From assembly GCA_002917075.1 (NCBI GenBank), contig NTMA01000051.1, positions 62,001 to 126,000 on the forward strand: a DNA stretch of 64,000 bases, written 5' to 3'. This DNA is from Hawksworthiomyces lignivorus. Taxonomy: Eukaryota > Ascomycota > Sordariomycetes > Ophiostomatales > Ophiostomataceae. Positions within the stretch are counted from its first letter, which is position 1. Each line of letters starts with the position of its first letter. A model generated the notes under the pieces. It was not told the DNA's origin and searched no databases. It saw nothing but the letters and a program-made list of their open reading frames with translations. Shown piece after piece: positions 22,103 through 33,416 of this stretch. Made by a program: the position numbers and the translations under genes.

Positions 22103-23171
22103 GAGTTTTCAATTTCAAATTTAGAACATGGTCACCCAATTGCCGGTTGCGACTGTATTTGGTTAGGAATAGGTTATACTGCATACCGTCATATGGAAAG
22201 GGCTGAGCATACTGTACTTTGGTTCCTGGCGTTAGACACCATAATACAGCGGATCCATTGTTTGATTTCGAACACCATCCTCTCTTGTCCGCGGGGATTC
22301 GCAATGCTATACAAACATATTACTTGTCTTTCATGTAGTCTTGTATGTTGGCATAAGGTTTGGTTCTCTATATAAATAGGGCATGTCTTTTTCACAAGAA
22401 TCGGTTTCGGATTCAAGACGGACAAAGGAAAGTCAAAAGAAAATAAAGAGTGAGAAAGGAGGGGAGGGGGTCAAAGTGTTTTCCGCCAGTCTGATTCTAT
22501 GTTGCATTTCTTACGTCCAATATGCTTGTAGAGTGGCTTCTGGCTTCTCCCCGGTCGTGCATTCTCTGCCGTGATATCTATTTATTTATTTCTGCTTGGA
22601 CACCTAATTTTGACTTTCGCCGTATTGCATTCATATTATTCCTTTGCCACATCCTTGATCCAATTCCCCTCCCTCACCTTCTCACCCCCTCCCGTTTTCA
22701 GCTGCCAACCAGATCGCATCGATGCCTGAGTGTGGCACTAGCTGCTAATACTAACCCGTCTCATCCTTCACGCCGGTTGCATTTTGCACTGGTCTCTTCG
22801 CCGCATCATCTCGTCAGTCCTTACCAATTGCGGGGCCGTTATGCCTTTTGCTCTATAGTCTCTTTTTAAAGCTAGACGTATTTCCCCGCGTCCCGTATTT
22901 GCCGTCGTCTCCTGCACAGAGGAGACCTAAATCAGAAGGCATTGCCGTAGCATATGGGACATGGAGACGATCTATGGATCTCCAAGACTTGGAATCGTAC
23001 TATCTCTTGAGCGGCAAGAGGGGCAGGCCTGCTCTCAGTGATGTATTAGAATAAGCTTACCTCCCGAGGAGGTGGCCAACTCTGTTGATTTAACTTGCTT
23101 CTTCCTCTTAATATGTGAATTCTGAACACTACACATGACAGAGAAACCCCGTAACGCTGAATATCGAAATC
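22103..23171. other. Intergenic region with pyrimidine-rich promoter
   Basis: Between two plus-strand genes. The segment from about 22600 to 22860 is C/T-rich and probably near the transcription start of the methyltransferase gene. No gene or RNA seen. Confidence 0.45.
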
Positions 23172-24540
23172 ATGTCTCTGAAGAATCACCAGCGTCCTCC
23201 GTTCCGTGCGGAGCATATGGGATCACTTCTGCGTCCCCAAGCTCTAAGTGACAAGCGTGTTCAGCTGGATGGTGAGAAGGCTGTAGTCATCGCCGCAGAC
23301 AAAGAGCTCCGCAAGCTCGAGGACGATGCCATCGACGACATTGTGAAGGTGCAGCTCGACCTCGGCTACCACCCCGTCACGGATGGCGAATACCGCCGGC
23401 ACCAGTTCTGGGGCACCTTCTTCCCAGCCTTAGAAGGCATGGAAGAGATTGCAGATCCGCCCCTGGACATGTTCCGTCTTTACGTTCCGGATTTAGCTGC
23501 TTTCAGTGAGTTATTCCAACCTACTTCCCTCTGCAGAGCGTCCAGTCTAATGCCCAATACCAGCTGAGGCCGGCCACAAGCCAGGCGAGTCCATTGTCTG
23601 CGTCGGCAAGATCAAGCACCTCGGCAGCACGTACATCGACCAGTGGAACTATCTCAAGAGCCGTCTGCCTGCCGACATGGTGAAGGAGGCCAAGCTCACG
23701 CTGCCCGCCCCAGAGTGGTACCACCTGCGGTACCAACCCGGCCATGCTTATCCCAAAGAAGTCTACAGCAATGATGCAGAATACTTCGCCGACATTGCCG
23801 TGGCCTACCGGGAGGAGCTGAAGATTCTCTACGAGGCCGGATGCCGCAATGTTACCATTGACGACCCTAATCTTGCCTGTGAGTGCAAACTTGGTCTACC
23901 TCTTTTCCTGGGTCGTTCGGTTCTTCGTATTTTTTGAGTCTCTTCGCTAATGAAACTTCTCTTTCAACTGCCAGACTTCTGCTCCGAGAAGATGCTCCAG
24001 GGTTTCAAAGATGCAGGTGAGGATGCAGAGGCCCTTCTCGATAGCTACATCAAGCTCTACAATGACTGCCTGTCCGAGCGGCCCGATGACTTCCATGTGG
24101 GTCTTCACCTCTGCCGCGGCAACTTTGCCTACTCGCGGCACTTTAGCGAGGGCGGGTACGACCGCGTCGCGACCAAGCTCTTCCAGCACATCAACGTCGA
24201 CACCTACTTCCTGGAGTACGACACCGAGCGCGCCGGCGGGTTCGAGCCCCTGAGCGAGCTGCCCGCCAACAAGAACGTGATCGTCGGCGTCATCACCAGC
24301 AAGTTCCCGGAGCTCGAGGACCTCGACGCCATGCGCGCCCGCGTCTTCGAGGCCGCGGACTACGTCGCCAAGGGCACGCCGGGCCAGACCCGCGCGGACG
24401 CTCTGAAGCGGCTGGGTGTCAGCCCGCAGTGCGGCTTTGCCAGCCACCACCTCGGCAACAGTGTGACGCGGGACGACATGATCAACAAGCTGAAGCTGGT
24501 GCGGCAGCTCGCCGACTCGATCTGGCCTGGGGAGCCGTAG
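23172..24540 (+). CDS. MetE-like cobalamin-independent methyltransferase family protein
   Basis: Three exons, join(23172..23505,23564..23878,23975..24540), 404 residues; both introns have GTGAGT donors and CAG acceptors with phase kept. The product matches the single-domain relatives of the C-terminal catalytic half of methionine synthase (UROD/MetE-like fold). The zinc site looks intact: HLC gives His261 and Cys263, FLEYD gives Glu297, and SPQCGF gives Cys369. MetE proper has about 760 residues with an N-terminal domain that is absent here, so this is the short YxjG-type paralogue, likely a thiol methyltransferase whose methyl donor is unknown. Cytosolic. Genuine methionine synthase should be encoded elsewhere. 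Family assignment is firm; the exact reaction is not. Confidence 0.88.
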
Positions 24541-24984
24541 ATGGCCGGGAGGGGCTGCAGAAGAAGGGATGCTGCAGGCACAGCACGCCAGATAAGAAGG
24601 AAAGGAAATTTTTAAATTGTAGAGCGAACTGAAGACAATTGGCATAAATGAGGCGTAAGAGGTGTGATAGTTGAGCTGTTTATCAGCCTTCTTTGTTGCG
24701 GATGCTTTAAATGCGAGGCAAGTTCAACACTGGCCATACCATTGGAATTTGGTGAGGAAAAGGTGGTGGTGACCAATAGCATGAAGCGAAATAGCAATCC
24801 ACAGATTCATCACGTGACAAAATTTGAGGTTTTGAGGTGTATTCTTTTTCTGCTGCTGTTAGCGTCGGTTTCGGTATATCGCATCCAATTGCAATCCTCA
24901 CAGTCACTTTCCACCTTCAACCGACCACCCGACGACCTTCGACGAGCATTGAACCTTGCCCGTGACCAGGTTATCCTTTCCGCC
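24541..24984. other. Intergenic region with a CACGTG site
   Basis: Promoter of the NDUFB7 gene. It holds a palindromic CACGTG (24811-24816, in the context ATCACGTGAC), about 170 bp before the start codon, of the kind bound by Cbf1-type bHLH factors. A pyrimidine-rich leader follows. No gene seen. Confidence 0.5.
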
Positions 24985-25433
24985 ATGGCAGGCCACACCG
25001 AAGAAGTTCTCCCACGTAGGTGCATCCAATGTCCCCCAGAATTGCAAGGCAGAGCGGATGCTGCGGAAGCGCACCGCACAGTAGGATGTCACGACTAACT
25101 TTGCTCTCTTCCACAGCGGCCACCCGCGAGCAGATGAGCGAGGCCAAGCTGCCGCTCGCATACCGGGACAGCTGCGCTAATCTTCTGATTCCGCTAAACC
25201 GTTGCCGTTTCGAGACCTACTACTTGCCATGGAAGTGCGAGGTGCGTATGATCATGAGAGAAGATGAATTGGCTTCCCCAGCATCAAGACTGCGATGCTG
25301 ACCCCGTTCTGTTGTCGTCCCTCTTACACAGACCGAGAGACATAGTTACGAGAAGTGCCAGTACCTGGAATTCAAGAAGCGTGTGGCAAAGATGGACGAA
25401 TTACGAGAGGCCAAGGGCGCAAGGAGTAACTGA
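24985..25433 (+). CDS. NADH:ubiquinone oxidoreductase (complex I) B18/NDUFB7 subunit
   Basis: Three exons, join(24985..25015,25117..25241,25332..25433), 85 residues. The first exon has only 31 nt, so the gene is easily missed; donors are GTAGGT and GTGCGT and acceptors CACAG. The protein begins MAGHTEEVLPPATREQM and carries two CX9C motifs: CANLLIPLNRC and CETERHSYEKC, the second spanning the exon 2/3 junction. Twin CX9C proteins are imported into the mitochondrial intermembrane space by the Mia40 pathway, and this one is an accessory subunit of the membrane arm of complex I. The size fits short fungal members of the family. A CACGTG element lies upstream. Confidence 0.92.
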
Positions 25434-25930
25434 GTTGGCGGCTATGTGCGATTGGACTGTGGTCGTCTTGCGGTGGCGTGTGGCTTAGAAGAACCAGGAA
25501 GAACAAATCTGAAATCCTATTGCATCTCATTCCTGCAATCCCCCGGATTCTCTGAACTCATCTTGAGCATCGTGTTGGAAATTAGCGCTTGCGAATTGCG
25601 CATCACGTCCGCTACCATGACACCTTCCTGCTGGCAAATAATGACCACAGCTGGGGAAGCATATAACACAATGTTCAGACCGCATGGCGATATCTAGGAT
25701 AAATCGACGACTGCAAAGGCGGTGTGCAACACAGTGTCGTGTTCTACAAGTTCGCATATTGAACGCATAGCAGCTCGACGTCTCCGACGGAAGACTATGC
25801 ATTATAAGGCTTCAATCATTATAACGATTTCTTTCGAAAGAACATTCTCATTTTTCTTGGTGAAAACCCATTATCTATTTGTTTTGCCACCCAATGTGCG
25901 CCGTTTATCCAACCCTCATTTCCTCGCTCT
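25434..25930. other. Convergent intergenic region
   Basis: Between the end of the NDUFB7 gene (plus) and the end of the argininosuccinate synthase gene (minus). It should hold both 3' UTRs. Nothing else seen. Confidence 0.5.
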
Positions 25931-27675
25931 TTAAGCCAGAGCCAGATCCTCACCAGCCTCAGCCTTCTGGAGGCCGTACTTCTTGAGCCGAATGGCATTG
26001 ATGTTGATGAAGCCGCCTATCCAAGCATCCAGGGTTAGTATTCAAAGAACAATTGCAAACGGTAAGTAGAAAGAAAAGCAGATAGAACGCACTTGTGTCG
26101 ACGGGGCTGAAGTCGACCAGAGAATCCATAGAGGACTCCTCCGACGAGTAGAGCTTGGCGTCGGAGCTGCGGCCGAGGACGTAAGCGTTGCCCTTGTAGC
26201 AGCGGAGGCGGACCTCGCCGTTCTGACAAAGTTAGTTGCGATATTCTGTCTATCTGCGACGCTCAAGGAACAGGAGACTTACCACATCCTTCTGGGAGAA
26301 AACAAGAGAGTTCTGGACGCGCAAGTTAGTAAGACAATACGGCACGACAGAACAGAAGCTCCGGGGCATGTCGCCACGCAAATACGCACCTCAATGAACT
26401 CCCGCTCAGGAGAGAAGTACATGCCGTTGTACAGCAGCTCAGACCAGTGGTGGGTGACGAACTGGTCGCGAAGCGAGCGGACCTTTCCGTCCATGACGAG
26501 GCCCTCGAGGTCAAGGTGAGCCAGGCGCAGGATGGTCATACCTGGGGAGTCGTAGCAGCCACGGCTCTTGAGGCCGATAAAGCGGTTCTGATAAGAGAAA
26601 TATGTTAGCTACAGCTCTCCTTCAATCCTATCGCAATAAAAAACAGTCGCGCCGGGCGGCACCCACCTCCACAATATCAATGCGGCCGATACCATGGGCC
26701 TTGCCAATTTCGTTGGCCTTCAGGAACAGCTCCACGCTGTCAGTGTAGTCCTTGCCGTCGACGGTCAGCTTAACGGGGAGACCCTTTGCGAAGACGATCT
26801 GAATGTCCTGCGGGGTGTTGGGGGCCTTCTCGGGATCGACAGTGCGGGTCCACATGTCATCGGGGGGGGGCTGGGAGGGGTCTTCGAGCTGTCCGCTCTC
26901 GTACGAGCAGTGGGCCAGGTTGTCGTCCATGCTGTAAGGCTTCGCCTTGGTGGAGGTGACGGGAATGCCAGTGCTGGCGGCGTAGTCGAGCAGGTCCAGG
27001 CGGCCCTGGAAGCGGTTGAAGAACTCGGGCATGCGCCAGGGAGCAATGATCTTGATGGCGGGGTCGATGGTGAGGAAGGCAAGCTCGAAGCGGACCTGGT
27101 CGTTGCCCTTGCCAGTGCAACCGTGGGAGACGTATTGGCCTGCGGGTGTGGAGAAATAATAGTGAGCACGGTGATCTGGAAAACTAACGGAACTGTCGCG
27201 CAAAGGCTTTCCGAGTCACTTACATCCCTCCTCCTTGGCCACCTTCATCTGCGCGCGGGCGATGACGGGGCGGGCCAGCGAAGTACCGAGCAGGCTGACG
27301 GTCAGCAAAAAAGATAGAAGCATTGCAAGAGCAAGGGCAGCATGAACATACTATCGGCCTTCATACTGCGCATTGCACTGAACAGCGCGGAAGCACAGCT
27401 CCTCTACAAACTCCCGGCGCAAGTCCAGGATGACCATCTTGGAGGCGCCAAGCAGGGCGGACTTGGCCTTGACGGCATCCCAGTCCTCTTCCTGGCCGAC
27501 ATTGGCAAGGAAGCAAACAACCTCATAACCCTCCTCGAGCAGCCACTTGAGAATGCAGCTGGTATCGAGGCCGCCTAAAGCGTATGAGCAAAGCTGTCAA
27601 GGGAGAAACAAGACAAGACCAATGTGCGGGGTTGTAAGTACCTGAGTAGGCGAGGCAAACCTTTCCTTTGCTCAT
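25931..27675 (-). CDS. Argininosuccinate synthase
   Basis: Eight exons, complement(join(25931..26016,26093..26222,26283..26312,26390..26587,26667..27139,27224..27294,27352..27574,27642..27675)), 414 residues, the family's usual length. It joins citrulline and aspartate with ATP to give argininosuccinate in arginine biosynthesis. The ATP-binding loop [11 protein letters not shown] spans the exon 1/2 junction; [27 protein letters not shown] and YFSPEREF are family blocks, and the C-terminus [15 protein letters not shown] is complete. One exon has only 30 nt ([10 protein letters not shown]). A TGACTC element at 27827-27832, about 150 bp upstream of the start, fits cross-pathway (Gcn4/CpcA-type) control. 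All phases agree, so the gene should be functional. Confidence 0.96.
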
Positions 27676-27826
27676 TCTGTAGGATCTGAAAGCTTCTAAA
27701 AATGGTGTTTCTGTAGAAATATATCACGTATCTTACTAACTGGACAATTTAGATGACAGGAGAAAAGTCAATGGCTTATTGTTGGGGTGGAGGGGCAAGA
27801 GAAAGCTATAAATTCGTTCAAACTGG

Positions 27827-27832
27827 TGACTC
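27827..27832 (-). promoter_or_regulatory. TGACTC, putative Gcn4/CpcA-type site
   Basis: Half-site or full match to the TGACTC core bound by Gcn4/CPC1 bZIP regulators of amino-acid biosynthesis. It sits about 150 bp upstream of the start codon of the argininosuccinate synthase gene, close to an AT-rich TATAAA-like stretch (about 27807). A six-base match can occur by chance; the gene's pathway is what makes it credible. Confidence 0.45.
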
Positions 27833-28119
27833 TTATCAAAGAATTTTCGGGCGCTTCGTTTCCTAGCCGTTTTTTGTTTTTATTTTTTATTTTTTATTTT
27901 TTTTTCTCTTGTCCCTGCATTCGCCTCCGCACTTCGGCGGTGTGCAATACCACAGGAAAAAAAAAATTTATGGGTCGGCTGCAAAGCAAAAATCTCAACC
28001 AAAAAAATACTATTAATACTGCCCAAACCTACTGAGTCTATCAGAACCTAAGCCGTAACTAAGCTATCGTTTAGAGCAGCAGTCTTTAAGCTGTTGTCGG
28101 GCGGGAATTGCCGGCTCTC

Positions 28120-28128
28120 TACTCCGTA
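28120..28128 (-). repeat. TACGGAGTA nonamer, copy 1
   Basis: Complement reads TACTCCGTA on the plus strand. Intergenic, between argininosuccinate synthase and tyrosinase. One of four copies in the window; about 0.5 would be expected by chance on both strands. Confidence 0.5.
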
Positions 28129-28669
28129 TTTAAGAGCATCTGGATTACGGCTGGATTTGGTTTCACCTCGCGCAGACAAGGGTGTCTTATATTGAGTCAT
28201 ATCCCCAATCCAGAAATCAGTCTGATGCAGCATGACATTATATTTCGGGCTTTGTTCTTAAACGGAAATTGTAACCGCTGTTGATCACAGCTGTAAATTT
28301 GGAGGTTGCACCAGCGACCGTTGCTTCCAGCATCTGCAGGATTAGGTGGGATTTTGCCAATCACATTAACATCGCAAAGAGCTGTCTGCCAAGCGACATG
28401 GTCAAGATGTTCGTTGAATTGCAGTCATACAGAAATTTGCTAGTTTCAAACTCTTAAATAGAAGTGATTATACAGAAATTTACTCCAGGGATCTGTGTAA
28501 TACGAACGTAATAGTTATGAGGTGGTATTATTACCATACTGCTATTATCTCTCTGTTAAATACAAGGGAAAAAAAAAATCAAAGTTGTGGCCAAGGACAT
28601 AACAGCATCGTTGGAACTCAGACCGACATCGAAATGCATATGATTTCATCCGCAAATATGATTGTAAAT

Positions 28670-30338
28670 CTACACATAGATGTAACAGAACTGTCCCCCA
28701 TTACCGCCGAGCTGGTCCAAGAGGCTCGTTAATGGCACGGATGGCGCGAGGAATCCGAAGTCGACCATGATATCTGCTGCCTTGCTCATCGTGCCCATTG
28801 ACATAGCGGCCATTCCTGGGATGGCAGTAATGCGTTTCTCCGGATCCTGCATCTGCCAGATCCACCAGACTCGGTCAAGCATGCCGTGGTGGAAGTAAAA
28901 CGCCGGGTCTCCTGGAGAGCAGTAGAAATCCTGAATAAAAATCATCAGCATATCAATGAGCACCTTGCAGCTAACTCACATAAATAAATAATACTAACAC
29001 CACCTGGATCGCCCCCAATAATGTAGTGACCGGCGTTGTGCAGCTGGTGAGCAAAGTTAGAATCGGCATGGATGCCCTTCGTTCTGAAGAAATCTGACTA
29101 CTTACGCCCCATGGGTGAGAGTCATTCCTTAGTGGCGGCTGCCCTAGGTACCGGTTATAGAAGCTGTCGATGTCATTGTTATCCATGATCAGTGAGTATG
29201 TGTAGTTAGCCGTGGCACCGAGTGCAGAATTTCTGTTCACATCACGCCGAAGACAGCGGGGGTTGGATCCGAGCCCATCGTCCCGCGGATTCTTGGGTAC
29301 GTCATTGACGACAGGTGCCATGGGACCCAGGCTAACAACCATGCTGGAAAATAAAATCAGTCTTGTGTCGACTTTCTAATTGCAGATATCTAGCTCGGAC
29401 ACCTCTTCTTGGTTGACCTACTCCTTAAAAGGCCCTTCTGTGACACAACCCCCGCCGCCGCCAGGCGGAATATGGTCATAGGGCTTCTTGAATGGTTGTG
29501 GCACTCCGGCGTACGTGCTCGGTGCACCATTGCCGCCCATGCTGGAATCATTGCCATTGAACATGGACGAATGGATGGGATCATTTGCGTAGCGGTCGTA
29601 ATTCATGTACTATTTGCGTAGTCTTCAGTTAGCTCATAAAGCTCATCCATTCTATGATGGAAATAGCAGCTGCACTTACTGGCTGGTAACCAGTGTAGCC
29701 GCACTCCTCTCTGAGAGCTTTTTCATAAGACCAGATGAAATACTTGTGGCTGGCGAAGAGATGTTGCTGGAACTGGTTAGCCATGTTGTTGTTGGTTCTT
29801 TTCGAACAGATGGTATTTTCTATTGTGCAAGATCATACTGGGTCATGTAATAGCATGGCTTGAGTCATGTGAAACGCAACGAAATCGTCAAATCGACTCA
29901 GTGCACCCGGAAATTGGTCTTTTGGTGCCTTTGCTGGCTTCTTCTGCAGGCACAAGACAGCTTTGATGTATTCCTCTCGCTCTGCCACACTGAGATCGCT
30001 CCTATTGCGCGCCGCTACTCGTTAGGAAAAGACTCCCTCCGACTTCTGTAAAAAGCATATTTTGCTTACCATTCTCGTCGAACAGCAGCATTTTCCAGGG
30101 TGCAGTTGTTTTTTCCATCTTTCGTTTGCATCCAGGCTTGAACTTTTGGCATCGTTGATTCCTCAAGTTTGTCTACGACGTCAAGGGGAAACAGGCCATT
30201 TCGAACACTTATATTTGTTAGATATCTAGGGCCGACGAGTGTGAAAATATGAAGGTTCAATGCAGCTTACGGTTTAGCTGGGCCAGCAACAGCACCAAGC
30301 AGGCAATAAGCCAATACAAGATAGAGTTTCGAGATCAT
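28670..30338 (-). CDS. Secreted tyrosinase (type-3 copper oxidase)
   Basis: Eight exons, complement(join(28670..28930,28999..29043,29106..29343,29422..29609,29680..29772,29839..30001,30070..30225,30271..30338)), 403 residues. A signal peptide (LYLVLAYCLLGAVAGP) leads. The CuA region has FHMTQAMLLHDP and HLFASHKYFIWSYE; then YDRYANDP, SMGGNGAP, GPFKDMVVSLGP and NPRCLRRD; the CuB region has LHNAGHYIIGGDPGG and SPGDPAFYFHHGMLDR. All expected copper-binding histidines appear present. The enzyme oxidises monophenols and diphenols to quinones, in melanin-type or phenol metabolism, outside the cell. The chain ends soon after the core with no long C-terminal shield, as in short secreted tyrosinases. 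Splice sites at 29421/29343 and 28998/28930 were picked because they restore the family motifs. Confidence 0.92.
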
Positions 30339-31420
30339 GCTGTGTTTGGCTAAGCCTTATACAACAGAACCGTGTAGTTTAAAAGAAATGCAATACCTAA
30401 GGGGCTAAAGTTCCGGTGTAGAATACACTTTGGGTCAGGCGATAAAGGGGAGAGCGTCAATATATGTAGTTACATTTTCCAGTTTTCTATATTCCAGAAC
30501 GAACACAAGCCCTCTGCAGTATTTTAATCTCTGGCATTTTACTGTACACTCATGGCGGCATGTTGCAGTGGTAAATTGCAATTACTATTCATGGAGCATA
30601 TACACGGTTGAATCCGCAGTTTTGGCCTCTTCATAGGTTATATCTAAATGGGGGAGAGAAAAACTCTCTCATAGAGAAGACAGCTGATAAAGGTCTACAA
30701 CGACGAAGGTTTATTGTGCTCATGAAGGCTACGCTCACTTGAGCTCAATATGATAAACTCGGTTTAAGCCGCCCAATGGAGAATAGAGAAAAAAGGCAAA
30801 AATTCTTGCTCACCAATGTACGAATTTTGACAGGCTCATACATACTTTGACTGCCTGGAATGCCGTAGTTTCTGCAGGGGCGAGCCTTAGTTTAGCCGCA
30901 AATATTGACAAAACGATGGTTTGACCCAGTAATATGATATTAAGATCTCGCGTAAATAAACTTGGCGGGTGTCTCGGCACGAAGATTGTCGGCAGCACTC
31001 ACTCCTGGACAAGAAATCATCCGAATTTCTCAAGCAAAATATACATGCTTGTACAATGTTGTGGTCCACCTAAAATGCCACGATTATGATTCTAGATTGA
31101 TATTCAGCTCAGAACATTTCTATACGTCCGAGGCATTCTTACGTTTATTACATCGTACCTGAGAAGATAATTCAAAAAGATAGCGGGCCACAAGGATGGT
31201 ATGATTATATCTATCCAATAAATCTAAACTGTAGATGGGAGATGGAGGTACAGAGTATTTAAATGAGGAATCTCGCTGCGTCTAGCGTACATCTGGGCCA
31301 GTAGGTTAAATGGAGTGTCAAAACTTGTTCTAGTAGAGCACATCAAAGAATGAGTGGTTGACAAATGGCAATAGATAAATAAGATACAGAAGAGGACCCT
31401 GATATCGGCAACTTTACTGC
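30339..31420. other. Intergenic region
   Basis: Promoter of the tyrosinase gene and 3' UTR of the permease gene, both on the minus strand. AT-rich, with no supported gene, RNA or repeat. Confidence 0.45.
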
Positions 31421-33416
31421 TTAAGAAGCAAGTTCGGCGGGTGTATTAGTCTCTTTCGAACCTTGTAGAGCCTCCTCCTCTTTCTGCTCCAGCGCACCGG
31501 GTTCCGAGACGTCCACGCCGAGTCGCATGGCTTCCATGGCTTCCGCGGCGGGCCCCGTAAACCATCTGTGTGCCCACACGACCCAACTTCCAATGGCAAA
31601 AATCCCGATAATGCCCACGGCCACCACCGTGTAGTTGAGCGTCTGAGATGTGACAGGATTAGATGTTGGCAGACAAAATACGACGGCAATGCATCCAATC
31701 CAGGCGCAAGCAGCAGCAGCAATGGGCCGACTGAAGACGCCCAGGTTGAAAGGGCCCTTCATGGCGACAAACGGCTTGTGCCAGATGAGACCAATTAAAA
31801 TGGGAAGCCCGTAACTGATGTAGAGGCCGATTGTTGCAATTGACGTCGCTGCCGAGAATGCCACAGACGATCCAAGTGAAGGGAGCGCGAGGATGAAGGC
31901 CAACGTGGCAGCCAACCAAACGGTGCGGACGGGCGACTTGAAGCGGTGGTCAACGCTGTGGAAGAATGGGTGCTATAGAGTGAAATGGTCAGCATCTAAA
32001 TAAAAAAAAAGGTAGATAGAGGAAGGAGGGCGGGCAACGTACAATTCCTCCGTCCCGAGCAAAGGCAAACATCATACGGCTGTTGCTAGTAAGGCTGAAA
32101 AGACCACAATGCCAAACACAAACTGTTTGGGCCATATATGTTAATGAATGGAGACTCTTTGAGAAGGCGAACTATGGACATTGACGCACCAATAACAATG
32201 CTAAACACTCCAAGGGCACCATTCTCCCCGAATACGTCAACAAAAATCTGAAGCACTGGTTGGCCATAATCCGTGGAGATGGTGCGGTCGAAGTCCTGAA
32301 TGGAGAATAGGAAAGCCATTAGGACGAAAAAGCCGAAGATGGCGCTGAACCCGACACTTGAGACGACGCCAATCGGGGCGCTCCATGAAGCATTCTTCGT
32401 CTCTTCGCTCAGATGCGCTGAAGCATCGAAACCTGTGCGCATCAATTTAGGTTAGAAATATCAAAAGAGGCATAATCATACGATATTGGTGAAGGCGGCT
32501 GTTGCATCGCGTACCAGTCAAAGTATATTGTGACAAGAGGGCACCGCACAGAGCCACATACGCAGGGCTGGCCCGGATGCTCCATCCCACGGCATCAGAG
32601 AGGCCTGTACCGTCATAGAAGGTACTGAACACAAACGACGCTGGCTGGTGAGTAGGTGCCTTCGCTAAAACGGCAATGCAGATTGCGCTGACGCCGGCAG
32701 AGTGGAGGAAGATGGAAAAATTATTGAGATATTTGAGAACGCGGACACCAAAAGTGTTTGTCAGGGCGTGCGAAACGAGGATGGCGGCATAGATACCGAT
32801 TGTCTTGGACGCGCTCGGCGTGTAGTCGGTGTTCTTGACGGTAGCGGCTGTAGCGATGAGGCCTGCCAGGCCAAAGGAAATGCCCGTGGTCACGGCCACT
32901 TGTCCCAGGAGATTAAACCATCCAGTGAGCCAGGCAGCAAATGGTGACCACCGGGGTGGCGCAAGCAGTGCAGACCAGAAGTAAGGCCCGCCACTAGTTG
33001 GGATGGCAGACACAATCTCAGCCATGGCGATGGCAACAAGCATGGTAAAGAATGAGACGAGGATCCAGCCGACGGACATGACTAACATTGAGACAAAACG
33101 TTAATTCTTAGGATAATGTCAGAATGGCTTCGGACGTCCCACTGACCTCCTGGTCCACCCGTGTTTAAGCCATAAGAGAACAGCGTCGTCAGACCCGTGA
33201 TCACACTCTGTTGCAACCTCCATTAACAGCTCGTACAGTATTGAGACGAGACGAGAAGACTGCGTGCCATACAATGATAGAAAACGAAACACCGAAATTG
33301 TGCGCCAGACCCCAGTCACGTCGGAGCTCCTGTTTGTAGCCAAAGCTGGCCAAACGGTCCTCATCCTGCTCGTCAACAGTGTTCGACGGCCGGCGGTCAA
33401 GCTCGGATTCGGCCAT
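31421..33416 (-). CDS. Amino-acid/GABA permease (APC superfamily)
   Basis: Six exons, complement(join(31421..31972,32043..32122,32190..32432,32515..33081,33147..33207,33273..33416)), 548 residues. A hydrophilic N-terminus (about 45 residues) is followed by twelve membrane segments. The block SVITGLTTLFSYGLNTGGPG after the first segment, AEIVSAIPTSGGPYFWSALL, GFDASAHLSEETKNAS and SNSRMMFAFARDGG are hallmarks of the fungal GABA/choline/polyamine permease group (UGA4-like). It should import a small amine or amino acid at the plasma membrane or vacuole; the exact substrate is uncertain. Its divergent promoter region holds at least seven HGATAR sequences, which suggests nitrogen regulation by a GATA factor. 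Confidence 0.92.

Larger units (their letters stand above)
27676..28669. other. Intergenic region
   Basis: Between two minus-strand genes: promoter of argininosuccinate synthase on the left, 3' UTR of the tyrosinase gene on the right. Poly-T and poly-A runs at 27880-27910 and 27955-27970. One copy of the nonamer TACGGAGTA (as its complement) is at 28120-28128. No gene seen. Confidence 0.45.
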
